Assembly (NCBI GenBank): GCA_914767715.1
Contig: OU612074.1
Coordinates: 21,128,062 to 21,192,061 of the forward strand
Source of the DNA: Membranipora membranacea
Taxonomy: Eukaryota; Bryozoa; Gymnolaemata; Cheilostomatida; Membraniporidae
Length of the DNA stretch: 64,000 nt
Reading direction: 5' to 3'
Both the position numbers and the translations under genes were made by a program. Positions 34,212 through 46,450 of the stretch are shown piece by piece. Positions within the stretch are counted from its first letter, which is position 1, and every line of letters starts with the position of its first letter. The notes below the pieces were generated by a model. That model ran no database searches. It was given only the letters and a program-made list of their open reading frames with translations, and was not told the origin of the DNA.

Positions 34212-36760
34212 ACCTATATGACATTGGTAAAAAATCAATAAAATATGACAAAGACCGGCCTTACATGATTGTCGGACACAGAGCTGTCCTTTATTGTCAA
34301 CACAGAAAAGACAAGCATGTGAATGACAGGCGAAAAAACGCAGAGGACATTAAGGTATGGTTATACAAACTGGATTTAATAACAATTTTATGACGTCCTT
34401 ATGATTCGTTGAATTTTATTTTTGGGTTATATGTCTCTCAAATGTTTTTTTTGTATAAATCGTTTGGTTTCAAAATTTTATCGGAGGATCAATCTGGCAA
34501 AAATTTGAAGGCCCTGTCAGGTGAAATACAAGCAATACATGGCCATTCTGCGATGCATCAACAAAATTTCCACCTACATTCTTATTTGGTAGATTTAGTT
34601 TCCGATTTTTTAAGAATTTGTCCATATTACAATATCTCCACCAAAGATTATGAAATACTTAGTATCTTTACCTCATATTTTCTGAAGCTGTTTTTCTCAA
34701 GTCAGAATATAAACTCTCAACAACATAGATTTTTCATATCATTTTCATGGAATGCTCCCAGACTACAACCTTTAGATGCAAAGGTTGGTGAAGAATGATA
34801 GAATTACTGATACCCAAACAATGGAGGGCCATCTGAAAGACTTTGTTCGAACACAGATTAGTTTATTAAAAACGAAGCACAACTCTGTTATCCCACAAAG
34901 CCATCTACAACAAAATCCACTCAACCCTCTCAATGGAATTGTAAGTGAAACATAATTTTCTCTGTTTGAGTATGGGAACCAATAGTTGGTATTGGCTCTG
35001 TCACCAGCCAACAGAGCATGAAGTTTGTGATAAAGTTGTTATACTTATAATTCTTCAACAACAAAAATGGTAGGGAAAGCAAAATGATGCCTGAAGTATC
35101 ACCAGGTTGGGTGCTGTCAGCCCAGGTCCAGCCTCCGAAGCATTTTGAGATTTATAAATAGCAAATGGAATTCAATAATGCGATGATTCTAATATAGATT
35201 TATCATTTTGGGGTTTTGGATGACTTCACTTATAAATAATGTGACCTTAATCGATAGTTGATTAATCCATGTCACTGCCTCCCCTAGAAAGCTATAGGTT
35301 TCTAGGAGAGTCAGTGCCTCAATTCCGCCCCTAGAGCTTTTATGCTAGATGGTTTTATGATTTTTTCACTTTGATATTTATCCTCACCTATCCTCACCTA
35401 TCTCTGCTCTGTCCTGTTCGGTAGCGGGTGCTTGCCGGAGGCCTAGTTCTATCAAACTTCTCCATCTTATCCTGTCCTGAGCATCCTCTTCACTGATGGA
35501 ACAGGATTGGAGATCCTTCCTGATATTATCCTTCCATGTATGCTTTGGGCGTCCCCGATTTTTCTTTCCTTCCACTCTCATCTCATGTACTCTTCTAATG
35601 TCATCATCTTCCTCTCTTCTGCACACATGCCCAAACCACTGCAATCTTCTTCTTCTCATCAAGTCTAACACACTCATAACATTCGCTTCCTGCCTTATAC
35701 TTTCTTGGTTTGGTCTCCTCAAGACTAATTCCAAGACAGTATCGCAACATTTTCATCTCACATACACTAAATCTTTCAGCAAGGTAATCTGTCAATGGCC
35801 ATGTTTCAACTCCATATAATAACACCGGGCGTATCACTGTCTTATAGATAAGACTTTCCTGTCGCACAATACTCCCGTCAACTCTCTCCACTTATCCCAG
35901 GCCCTGCCAATGCGTAATTGTACCTCTGCCTTGCATCCTCCTTCCTGATGAATTGTAGTCCCCAGGTATTTGAATGTGGTTCTTTGAGGCAAAGTGACAT
36001 GTGCAGGGCCATCATACTCCTTTAATCTGATGTTGTCACTGCTGTCTTTTAGGGGTAGGTACTCAGTTTTAGACCAGCTGACTTTTAGGCCAACATCCTC
36101 TAATCTTCTTCTCCAGTCCTCTAATCTCTCTTACATATCGTCTCGACTCTCATCACATGAAACCAATTCATCTCCACGCATGCTCCACGGTGTGCCTTCT
36201 CCATTGTCATCTAAGATAACATCCATAATAATTATGAAAAGTAACGGGCTAAGGGCTGATCCTTGGTGTAGTCCAACTTCCACTCTTATCTCTTCTGTCT
36301 CTCCTGCATTTGTTACCACTCTTGTTGTTGAGTCCTTGTACATATCCTTGATGATTTCAATGTATACTTCGGCACATGACGCTTCCTCAGACTCCTCCTT
36401 AACTCCTTGCTTATACATATAACTCTCTTTTAATTAACTTTCATAGAACCTTTACTGATGGAAAATTTGAAGGAGCACATGGCTGGCTTGGAGAACTATG
36501 ATGACCACAGGGTCTTCTTCCGACTGCTTGACAACACGCTCACGGAAAACTTCCCGCTGGTCCACCAAACCAAAAATCAACGGGACTTGATGAGACGATA
36601 CGGAGATGAAATTTGTATACTAGATGCTACCTACAATGCAACAAAGTATACTCTTCCCATGTTCTTTGTGGAAGTACCTACTAATACAGGATATCAAGTT
36701 GTCGGGAAATTTCTGGTTTGCACATGCACATCTATTACCATGTTCTGTCAAGGTTAACAT
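34212..36760 (+). CDS. MULE-transposase-derived (ZSWIM1/3-like) gene, exons partly identified
   Basis: Exons: 34212-34354 (TGTAG acceptor, GTATGG donor; YMIVGHRAVLYCQHRKDKH), about 34794-34940 (GTAAGT donor), and from 36447 (TCATAG acceptor) to about 36760. The last encodes LVHQTKNQRDLMRRYGDE, then ICILDATYNATKYTLPMFF and TNTGYQVVG. That is the start of the RNase-H-like MULE domain (first catalytic Asp in LDATY) as found in animal ZSWIM-type and MULE-derived proteins. Phases agree between the first two exons, but 34940 to 36447 does not match, so an exon is missing, perhaps where an RTE-type LINE now sits (35.37-36.44 kb). No donor or C-terminal half was found after 36760. It could be a true transposon relic or a domesticated gene. 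Confidence 0.6.
35370..36440 (-). mobile_element. RTE-type LINE fragment (reverse transcriptase), 5'-truncated, decayed
   Basis: Minus strand, in order: RT palm block with VEVGLHQGSALSPLLF (about 36290), then IYKTVIRPVLLYGVETW with MLRYCLGIS (about 35840-35720), then LDLMRRRRLQWFGHVCRR and KNRGRPKHTW, the typical RTE-like C-terminus. Frames shift between blocks, and the F/YADD motif region is broken. The 3' end finishes in short AGGTGAGGAT repeats at about 35385-35400, as RTE tails often do. It lies between exons of the MULE-derived gene. Confidence 0.85.
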
Positions 36761-36839
36761 TTTGTTATTAGTTTTCATATTATATAATAAAGCTAAATAT
36801 GCATTCACTAGCACTATCACTGCCTCAATCAAACCAGTA

Positions 36840-38060
36840 AGGTATTACCCCTAATTATAGACAGTGGGAAATCCCTAACATCATTACAATCAGCTGGGAG
36901 ATTCCTTAACCATCAACCAATCAAAGTTGATCTTTCTGTGACCAATCAAATCAAGGAGTACTTGACCAAATGACCCATACCGACCTTCAATTTTGTGCTC
37001 CAGGTAGCGAAAATCTATTGCAACTATTGCAAATAGGGCTAGTTTTAATGAGGATGATTAACGATTTGGTGCAACAACCCCCGAGAAGGAATTGGGGTCA
37101 TTATTGGTTTCCAGGTTATGATCTTGTTCTACCACTGTGTTTTGTTTGGCCAATAGCTTTTTGTCCAATAAAAGCTCATCTTTCATTTTGTGTTATAGCT
37201 TATCAACATATTGTCATTTGTTGTGGGTTAATATTAGTTGTCCTTCCTCAACACAAAAGGACACAACTCTAGAAAACACCTATTGCAGCATAATGAAAGT
37301 CTCGAGAGTCAAGGTTAGCCTAATTCCAAAGGCCTTAGAGATAAGGCTTATTCATGGTTAGCCTGTCTTGACAAACTCATCAAGGCAGGCTCACTCATGT
37401 TTCAGTTTAATGTCTCAAATTATCTTGGTCTACTGTCTCATGGCTACTATTGTCTCATGACTGTTTCACACAACGTCTCTCAGTACTGACTTACGAGGTC
37501 TTAAGACACATCTCATGTGCCTTCAGCCACTGTGACTGGTCAAGGTGTCCTTTCAGAACTGATAAATACTAGTTGTCATGGAGGTATAATCCGGGAGTGA
37601 TAGCGAACTTATATGCAGTTTTCTGAATACCAGCAGTGCCAAACTTGGTGATTGATGGCTTTGTAGAAGCAGAATATTTATTTGTAATATCTTATGATTA
37701 GAATAGTGCTGGTGTGGATGTATTTACTTGATGGTTTACACTTGATTATCATACTGCTGATATTTTACATAATGTCTGCTGTCTATCATAAAGCTGAGTT
37801 CAGCCTCTTATACTCCTTGGTAAGAATGCCAGGCAACCCTTCCATTAAATAATACAGATAGTTCATAGAAACATTTCAAACTGTGTAGTTGAAAAAAGAA
37901 TTTTGTCTTTTGATAGTTTTGGAAGGTGTAACAAATGTATCTGTATCTCTGGGCTTGTTAGATTGTCTCTCAGGTATCAAAGAGGATCAAACATTTTGGT
38001 TACAATTGTGATAAAAATGCTGTCTGTGCTCACTAAAAGGAATAACAGAGGGTATACCAA
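36840..38060. other. No gene seen
   Basis: Short ORFs here (for example 36970-37272) lack family signatures and splice context. The region is AT-rich and probably intergenic or repeat-derived. Confidence 0.45.
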
Positions 38061-38064
38061 AGAT

Positions 38065-38345
38065 GTGGTGCTTTTGTTCTGAGGCAAACCAGAACCTACA
38101 CATATTACACCAAATAACTCTTTGGGCGCTTTTGTATTGCTTTCAACTAGCCAATCTGATACTTTTTCTCAATGATGACAACACTGAGTTGGGTATACAA
38201 GCAATATGCGAAAATTTATCAGAATCCAAAGTGCATTTTAGGTTTCTATCTACCTCCATTTCTATGCAACAGAATGTACTGGTGCATCTATAGAACCAAA
38301 CATTTCATGCAGCTCAGACCTCATATGTATGTCCACTGTAGTTGA
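38065..38345. repeat. Dispersed repeat, direct copy at 42271-42555
   Basis: Blocks AAACCAGAACCTACA, ATGACAACACTGAGTT, TATACAAGCAATATGC and CTCCATTTCTATGC recur in order at 42271-42555. Roughly 80 percent similar by eye; family unknown. Confidence 0.8.
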
Positions 38346-38596
38346 GTCATCCTAACCTAAATTTGTTAGAGTATTTAACTGATGTCAAAAAGATTTATGA
38401 TTGTCAAATTAACTAAATCAAAGAGATCACGATATTGAATTTTGTACATCAAAAATGACTTGCCGGTGCTCCAATGGTAATTATGGAAACAAAATGCTCC
38501 AAAGAAAACATTATGGATATAAACTGATTTTTAGTTTATCTCATAGTGGTATGTATTTTCTCCGATAGAATCAGATTCAGAAATATAATTAATAAA

Positions 38597-39626
38597 TTAG
38601 GCTTTTAGTTTATAGGCGGCATCGATTTTAAGTTTTGCTGCCTCTGCTCTCTCTAGCCATTTTTCAGGCTCGTCTCCACAGAATACTTTGCCGTCAAATT
38701 CACATTTCTCGACCTTCTCCTCGACACGGACAGAGGACTTAAGTAGCACTGCCCTGCGACCTAGTGAATCAAGACAAAACAGTCTTAGATAGTTTAACAT
38801 TTATACAAATTAAATTAAGCTGCACTACATGGCGTGTCATTGCAGAAACTTCAAATAATATTTAGATGATGAAAAAAAGTGTATTACAAAAAAAATTGGA
38901 GTTGAATACGGAATGAAACTTTTGGTAATAAATTACATGGTGACTTACACAAATCATTCTCAGTCCAAAAGTCGTTACATCTTTTCACTGCATCTTCAAA
39001 TGTTGTGCTCTGAGCTGTAAAATTGAAGTACAGGTTAATTTGCAGATATATTCTCATTTTGTATCACAGATTACAGACACTATCATAGAACCAAACGGTT
39101 ATCCATGTATTATTAGCAAAAATTATGTATGAATCGAGAAAATATACTATAAATGTATTGATGTTTTGAAAACTCTGACTCTACTAACCCTCAAGTTGCC
39201 GAAATGTTGTCAATCTTCTTTGTGAAAGCAAATCATCATAACAAAGAAAAGCTGAGTTGGACAAAAGAACAATTTAAACTTTTTTGCATGACCTGGATGA
39301 AGATTACAGGTCACGCCAAGTAATGGCAAGGCGATGGCCTGTGTTAAGTAGATATTACCATTGCCTGTTATGAATTTGTAAAATCCCACTCATCAAATGG
39401 ATAGTGTGGATGAGACGGGTTTGTTACAGCTGGGTTTTGACAAGTAAGGAGAAACAAATCTTTTAATTTACAGAAAATTTGTTAAAGACAACAATAACAG
39501 TCATAGTGATAGAGGATTTGAGCTGTTGAAGGAACTTCCAAAAACTTGATGTTGAATTGAATCCTTACCTGCAACTGTCAGAATTAGAGATGCTGTGATG
39601 GTGACGATAATTAGCCTACTGTTCAT
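38597..39626 (-). CDS. Small secreted four-cysteine protein, three exons, 95 aa
   Basis: Minus-strand exons: 39626-39569 (ATG, then a 19-residue hydrophobic signal peptide), 39014-38949 and 38760-38597 (stop TAA). Both introns are GT-AG (donors GTAAGG and GTAAGT; acceptors TTTTACAG and TTCACTAG), both in phase 1, and the lengths sum to exactly 96 codons. The mature part, about 76 residues, begins near AQSTTFEDAVKRC. It has four cysteines spaced C-x9-C-x17-C-x6-C, is charged, and ends in an Ala/Lys/Glu-rich helix-like tail with no transmembrane segment. A TATA box 58 bp upstream supports expression. I recognise no family. It could be a secreted effector, toxin-like or immune peptide, but the sequence alone does not say. 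Confidence 0.72.
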
Positions 39627-39683
39627 GTTGGAACACTGAGATACAACTGAATAGGTAATGATTAGATTAGATCTATACCATCT

Positions 39684-39691
39684 CTTTTATA
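39684..39691 (-). promoter_or_regulatory. TATA box of the small secreted-protein gene
   Basis: Minus strand reads TATAAAAG, followed by GAGATGG. It lies 58 bases before the ATG at 39626, so transcription would start near 39655-39660 and leave a short 5' UTR of about 30 bases. Confidence 0.6.
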
Positions 39692-39714
39692 CTGCGATAC
39701 CAGCATAATCGCTC

Positions 39715-40590
39715 ATGCGACGCTTTCTCTTATTATCAGTATTCAAATGCACCACAACAGGATGTTGTTGGAACTCAAACTGTCGACTACAGTGGCACCG
39801 ATTACTTGGCAGTGAAGCGAGCTTACTGATTGCGCCATCTCGTCATCGCAAAATAAGAAGTGACCCGTTCCCACAATCCCATTCCCACCACCGTTCTTAT
39901 TTTCAGAGAAGCAAATACACAGACGAAAAATGTTAAAAGTTTACCGTATGACACTCTATAATCACAATTATTCTTTACCAATTGTGAGTTACTTTTCTGT
40001 ACATGTCTGTTTCTGCTGCACGCACTAGGTGTTAATGCAAACAGAGCATGTCTAGGAATAATAAAGTAGACGGGTCCTTGTTGGGACTGAAATACTGGAG
40101 GGGAGCTGTTAGCCTTAACGAAACAACTTGACCTCATTTAACTTCTCTAAAACAAACGCAATACCATCACCTATGATACATCCGTTATTTCATCATCTAT
40201 CTACTATGCTGAAAGTGTTGTGGATGATGAAGCAACAAATGTAGGCGAGATGGAGGAATTTTGAGTGGAAGTTTGATCACACCAACCTTCAGCCCTAAGA
40301 CCCTTACTAATCATTAATATATTTGGTGTATACATTTCGATGGAAAGGACACACCATTGACAATACTGCCTGTAAATGATCTGGTTTCATGATATGATGC
40401 AGCAGACAATCTGAAGGAGACATAAGACAAGAAGAAGCCTTGAGGATGAGAATCTACCACCTAGAGAAAGCAGACACAGCATCAGATTACAGGAGTTCCA
40501 CTTCTCAGCCTGTCAATTGCCTTCAAATAATTAAATTCAAACACCTGGTACTTAGAATTCACCAGGGAAGAGGATGCGAGGCAGACGTAT
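39715..40590. other. No gene seen
   Basis: The ORFs at 39715-39936 and 39823-40137 overlap on opposite strands and have no family features or splice context. Confidence 0.4.
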
Positions 40591-40599
40591 AAAAGTGAC

Positions 40600-41020
40600 C
40601 CTTGGCAGAGCCTGGTATAAATGAGGAGGTTTGACAAGAGTATGTTTGACAGGAAAGTGATAAAATGAAAGTGCCAATCTACAGAACAGCGATATATCCC
40701 GTCCTGTTTTATAGAGCTGAAATATGGCCAATGACAGACTAATTTGCTGAAAGATCCAGTGTCTGTGTGATAAATACCATTGGCTATTGCTTTTAAATCA
40801 GCCTTTAGGAGTGGAAAACAAATGGAGACAAAAGGAAAGAATGGAATGTCACAAATTCATATGACCTGATGAGAAGAAGAGCACTGCATTGGTTTGGAGA
40901 TGTGTATCAGAGGAACAGTGGTGACAACATTGAAAAGTTGGAAAGATGTGATCATGTAGGATTTCAAATTCTGTTCCCTCAATGGATGAGCATGCCCAGG
41001 ACAGGATTAGATAGGAAGAG
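40600..41020 (+). mobile_element. Degraded RTE-like LINE C-terminus
   Basis: Plus-strand translation, with several stops, reads KVPIYRTAIYPVLFY, EIWPMTD, FAERSSV and DLMRRRALHWFGDV. This is the same block order as the RTE fragment at 35.4-35.9 kb, but on the other strand and much more decayed. Confidence 0.75.
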
Positions 41021-41532
41021 GTAAACACACATTTGACATCCAGTGTTTCAGTCCTGCTCGAAACGGACCTGCCTACTTTCTTGCTAGCCATGCTCTGCTC
41101 CATAGCAGTATGTGCAGCAGAAAAAGATCTGTGCATAAAGGTTACTCACTAAAAATTAGTAAAGAGATAAATTGTGATTTTAGAGTGTCCCATGGTAGAC
41201 TTTTAGCTATGCTCGCCTGATCTTAGCCTAGTTGCTTTTCTGCATCGTGATATCAAAATAAATGTGTCTCACAACCACAGGGAAATGAATGCGTCAACAT
41301 ATTAGGTCACAGAAAACTTACAGACAACCAAGATGATTCAATAGAGGTTTGTGTTTTTTATCAAAGCATTTCACCAGACATAATATCGCTTGACCCTTCA
41401 TGCTGATTAAGGTAGTGACACGGGAACCAGGAAACTGTGTATCACCTCAACAACAGAGCTTCACACTGCAGGTTGTCATCCTGGTAAACCCTTACAAAAC
41501 AAATGTTACTATAACAAATACTAAGACTTGCT

Positions 41533-41745
41533 CCATCCAAGTTAGTCAGTTCTGGGGTTGTGCAGGGGAGAAGCAACTCTTTGTCATTGCTAAATACATA
41601 TTTCTGTATTTTCATGCTGGATTCAGAAGACATATATAGTATATATGTCTTCTGAATCCAGCATGAAAATACAGAAATATGTATTTAGCAATGACAAAGA
41701 GTTGCTTCTCCCCTGCATAACCCCAGAACTGACTAACTTGGATGG
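41533..41745. repeat. Near-perfect 213-bp palindrome
   Basis: Arms 41533-41638 and 41640-41745 are reverse complements with one visible mismatch (GTTGTGC against GCATAAC) and a single central base at 41639. With almost no loop it could extrude as a cruciform. Such structures are unstable in bacteria and are also a known form of assembly or fold-back library artefact. Confidence 0.95.
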
Positions 41746-41755
41746 ATGGATGGAT

Positions 41756-41790
41756 GCTGCTCATAGATCATATTACGATCTATGAGCAGC
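41756..41790. repeat. 14-bp stem-loop next to the large palindrome
   Basis: GCTGCTCATAGATC, a 7-base loop, then its perfect reverse complement. It lies ten bases after the palindrome and a short GATG repeat. Confidence 0.85.
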
Positions 41791-41820
41791 AAAGTGAATG
41801 TAAACAAGTTAAATCAGCAA

Positions 41821-41965
41821 CGCATCCAAGCTCACTCAGCTGAGTTTCTGCCATCATATTCCCTGATGTGATAAAGTAAATATTTATTTCTTACCTCAAG
41901 AAATTTGCACTGCACAAAATCTGCTATTTACTATGCTGGGTGTGCATTTTCTTCAAATGATTGAA
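41821..41965. repeat. Dispersed repeat, direct copy at 42598-42740
   Basis: Shared blocks TCACTCAGCTG, TTTCTGCCATCAT, AATATTTATTTCTTAC and CACAAAATCTGCT in the same order. The second copy directly follows the 42271-42555 repeat, so the two may be parts of one larger element. Confidence 0.8.
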
Positions 41966-42270
41966 CGCTACTACTGGATGGGTCAGGGCCACATTGGCTA
42001 GTGCTTGTATCTGGTTTGCTTGGAGGCTGAACATAGACATCAAGATTCAGATGCCTACCCTGTTGTTGTGGTTCTCTTGATCACTGGAGGCCAATCATCA
42101 GTTGCATAGGATAATTTATTTTTGATGTGGATGTTGATTATGTTTACAATCTCATAATTACAGTTTAATTTCAAAGTTTACGAAAAGCGATTCAGTTTAT
42201 GTGACATTGCCTTTTAAGGTCAGTAACAGAGTAGTAGCAAATTTTGCGCCAAGTTACTGTGCGCTGGTTT

Positions 42271-42740
42271 TGTACGGGAACAAACCAGAACCTACATATA
42301 TGACGCCAAATAATCCTTCTTGTGCTTTGGCATCACTTTCAACTCGCCAATCTGATTCTTCTTCTCAACTATGACAACACTGAGTTTAGTATACAAGCAA
42401 TATGCAAAAATTGATACCAATCCAAAATGCACTTTAGGGTTCTATCCATCTCCATTTCTATGCCACAGAGGGTACTTGTGCATCTATCAGAGCCAAATTT
42501 CATGTAGTTCAGACCTCTAGTGTATATACACGGCAGTCGAGTAATCCTTACCATTCGGTCTTCTAGGAGCTCAAGGTTATATCAAGTCATATCAGCAACT
42601 AAACCAAGGTCACTCAGCTGCGTTTCTGCCATCATAATTCCTGAAGTGGTAAAGAAAATATTTATTTCTTACCACAAGAAATTTGCACCACACAAAATCT
42701 GCTTTGTTATGCTGGGTGTGCATTGAGCTCAAACGATTAG
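42271..42740. repeat. Composite repeat: copies of 38065-38345 and 41821-41965 joined
   Basis: Bases 42271-42555 match 38065-38345, and 42598-42740 match 41821-41965. The joined order here suggests that one longer parent element was broken elsewhere. No coding capacity recognised. Confidence 0.75.
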
Positions 42741-43379
42741 ACTCGAGAACACGCAAATAACAGCGACACCCAGATCAGAGAGCTGAATTCAAATCTTAAT
42801 CCTAATTCTGATCCTAGTACCACTCTGACAGCAGACCCGTAACAATGAAGTCACGCTAGAAGCGACAGAAACAATCCAGAATTACCATAGTATGTCATCG
42901 GGCAATATACATCAATCTACTGTTGCATCAACATAAAAACCGATAAGCACTACTTTTGCCAGAAGATAAAATAATATTAAATCTTCTTTTTTTGCGTACA
43001 CATACCATCAGAAATTGTGGATGTGTCTGCAACCGTGCTATATAAAAGAGCATTGCAAGTTAAAGGAAACTTATATTTGTCAGGCAGACAGTCAGGTCAG
43101 ACTTGATATGATCATGAAAGTTTTTCTATAAATTTTTTATATTTTGTATTTTATGTAAAGCTTGAAGGTTGGATATTTCAAAAAGGTTGGAAATCAGTCT
43201 TTAGGATAAATACAGAATGAATTATGACCTATCAAAGGTAGGCATGTCTGCATCAAACTTTTCCTTGTAACTTATATAATTATTGAAACTTGCAGGTGGG
43301 AAGATAATGATTTTCCCCTACTGGATCAAAAAACGCAGGCACTATAACAATCATTGACTTGTCCTTACTCTGTGATAAG

Positions 43380-43560
43380 ATGCTATGGATCTTGCCAATT
43401 CTCAAAAGACAGGAAACTGCGCTTGCCAAGATTAAACAGGATCTGCATATTTATTGAATTTTCTGCAAACACATTTGTTAGGCATGTTGATGAGCAGTTG
43501 TTTATAGAACTTGCTGGGTGTTTACACTAGCATCCCAAGGTCATCCCTTGATGTAGGAAG
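43380..43560 (+). repeat. Direct repeat partner of 46275-46450
   Basis: Shared CCAAGATTAAACAGGATCTG, TTGATGAGC and AACTTGCTGGGTGTTTAC in the same orientation. It flanks the inverted-repeat structure between 43.69 and 46.13 kb. Confidence 0.8.
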
Positions 43561-43689
43561 AAACATTGGCCCCAAGGACGCATATGCCTATATATTTGGC
43601 CTTGACACTTCAGTAGACTACTGAAGTGACATAGGCAAAATCTACTGAGTAGTTTTTTGGGTGGTTGATGATCACGATCATAGACAAAA

Positions 43690-46130
43690 CACACAACACT
43701 AGACTGGACACTGTGTAGTAAATATCCTATCAAAAAATGGCCTCATTGAATACTGCGATGCAACAACATCTCACTGTGGTAGAAAAAGCAATGATGCATG
43801 TGTTTTTCGGAGTAATCTCCCTTTGATGCAGATAATTTTATAGATTTTATAGAATTTGATACAGAATAGCAGCAGCAATCTTCTGCAGCACAGGCAACAG
43901 CTTTGTCTATATTCTGTCTAACTCATCACTTATTTTTATTAAGCAAAAATGGCATAGAAATTAATATTAGTTTAACAGCATATCATACTTGCCAAGTAAT
44001 CTAAGTTCAAAAGTGGGAGATTTCCATCTACAGCGATACTGCACGTCATCGCAATGCTCCGAGGGTGCGAAGTCCACATGGGGGTTTGAGGGCAGTGTGA
44101 TCCCCCAATAGGGTCCGGGATAGAACCCGGCCGCTGATACTCTGAGAGCGTTTCTAGCCACTAGGAAAGGCTGAAAACGCATATTTGACACATTTGTCTG
44201 TATTCTATCTAACTCATCACTTATTTTGATTGAGCAAAAATGACATAGAAATTAATATTAGTTTAACAGTGGTTGTAAATATAATGCTGATACTTAGTAC
44301 CCATTGGAGCTTAAATCATGGTACTGAACATTTTGTAAATGAATTTACCTGCAAGCTACACTGTCTCATCTCGAAGGCTATGATAACATATATAGCTATT
44401 TGCACTTGGAACAATCCATGGTTATCCATTAAATACAATGATTTCAAGGTTCGTTTGACATAATGCCTTAAGAAAGTTATTTGGTATGAATTCTTCATTT
44501 TATAAGACAACTGCTGCCACTGGGTCATAAAAACTTTGCTGAAATATACTATAATACATACGTAGTGGTTTAATTCTCATCAGTATATAATATCATTAAA
44601 GATTTTCTCCCAATCCCCTCAAAGCTCTCTATATTGTATTGTGTGAAGAATGTTATCTTCCCATATTATGCTCAAATTGTTTCATGGGATAATTTTCAGG
44701 TTTGTTGTAAAGGATTTGATCTGCTAAAATTCTAACATAGATGTTAGGTAATTATCATAAGCCATGAATTCTACATTTCCTAAACCAACCACTGAGGACA
44801 GGGTCACAATCACCTTGCAGCAATATCCAATAATGCATTGTTGTTTGATTCCCATCAGTATTATAATAGGATTTAGGATTTTTTTCTGATCCCCTTCAGA
44901 AATTCCAATCTAGAATTGCATTGTGTGAATTCATCTTTCACCATAAAATGTTACAAGATCATCTTGTGTGTTGGATTAGATGATGCATCAGTTTAATTAA
45001 ACCAAGTATGTTTGAATAACCCCCCCCCCCCCCGACTGTCTTGATAAGCTTGTTGAAACGATAACAGGTTAGACCACCACATGCGATTTGTTGCCAGCAA
45101 AAATATAATTTGTATGGTTGGTATATGCCTGTTTTGATATCCCTTAGTGTATCAGGCTGGCTACTCATTATTAGTTCTTATTGTACGTATTTTTTTTAGG
45201 TGAATACATTCTTAGAAGTCAAAAACTAAACTGTTCTGAGTGTGCAGACTTTGTAAGTGCAACTATTGATCCCTCAGCAGCGGACTGCTCTCTATTCGGC
45301 CGCAAGAATCGGGAGGCCTCAAACCAAGGAGTGCTCAACTCACTAACCCAGTTGTAGATAAAAATTTCCATGCAGCAGAAAGGGCAGTCCAACACTCTCT
45401 TGGTACCGTAGTGCTTGCGCCAAATTTGACTAATATGGTTGTCAACAAGATTCATGGCAAATTTAAATGTGCATCACACTGTACTTAACTCTTTAAAACA
45501 CTTATTCTGCGGTATGCTCTGATTCCCAGCCATCACAAAATTACAAAGCTAGCCCTAGAAAAACGATGCACGGATTGATTCCATGTGCAAATAGCTATAT
45601 ATGTCATCATGGACTTCGATATGAAATTATTTGGGATCAAATATGTGTTTATAGCCCTTCCTAGTGGCTAGAAACGCTCTCAGAGCATCATCGGCCGGGT
45701 TCTATCCCAGACCCTATTGGGGGATCACACTGCTCTCAAACCCCCATGTGGATCGTTCAGGTACTTCGCACCCTCGGAGCATTGCGATGAGGTGCAGTAT
45801 CGCTGTAAATTAAAATCTCCCACCCTTGAATTTAGATTACTTGGCAAGTATGATATGCTGTTCAACTAATATTTCTATGCCATTTTTGCTTAATCAAAAT
45901 AAGTGATGAGTTAGACAGAATATAGACAAAGCTGTTACCTGCCTTGCAGAACATTTCTGCTGCTATTCTGTACCAAATTCTATAAAATCTATCAAATCAT
46001 CTGCATCAAAGGGAGGTTACTCCGAAAAACACATGAATCATTGCTTTTTCTACCACAGTGAGATGTCGTTGCGTCGCAGTATTTAATGGGCACACTTTTT
46101 GATAGGCTATTTACTGAACGTTGTCCAGTC
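43690..46130. repeat. Large inverted repeat, ~480-bp arms, 1.45-kb spacer
   Basis: Arms 43690-44190 and 45650-46130 are diverged reverse complements (GACTGGACA, ATACTGCGATGC, CGATACTGCAC, GGGATAGAACCCGGCCG, CGTTTCTAGCCACTAGGAA). The outer end of the right arm carries a B-box-like GGTTCTATCCC and an upstream TGGCTAGAAACG, hinting at tRNA-derived origin. A 70-bp piece is also repeated directly at 43908-43978 and 44198-44268. Short ORFs inside are not credible. Confidence 0.85.
45020..45033. repeat. Poly-C run of 14
   Basis: An isolated C14 tract in otherwise AT-rich sequence; a likely length-variable or sequencing-sensitive site. Confidence 0.95.
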
Positions 46131-46274
46131 AGACGGCTGTTGTAAGACATGGGGCGGGTGATGTATGCGAAATGTCTTACAGCACTTTTCAAGGCCTATA
46201 AAGCCGATAATTTTCCTCAGCCCACAGTATAAGAGGGAGAAATATAAGGATCGGCATTTAAATCTCATTTAACA

Positions 46275-46450
46275 TGCTATGGGATCTTCCCGATTCTCCA
46301 ATAACATGGCATTGTGCTGGCCAAGATTAAACAGGATCTGATTTTTTCTTGAAATTCTGCAATCATCGCTGTATTTCGTGTTGATGAGCGGTTGCTTATA
46401 AAACTTGCTGGGTGTTTACTTTTCACTAACATTCAAGGTCACCCCTTACA
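46275..46450 (+). repeat. Direct repeat partner of 43380-43560
   Basis: See the partner entry. Same orientation, outside the inverted arms. Confidence 0.8.

Noticed and set aside
35496-36422. Plus-strand ORFs over the RTE region
   Set aside because: They are antisense shadows of the reverse-transcriptase reading on the minus strand.
43036-43125. TATATAAAAG followed by ATG codons as a new gene start
   Set aside because: The ATG frame (from 43112) stops after a few codons and I found no donor or second exon.
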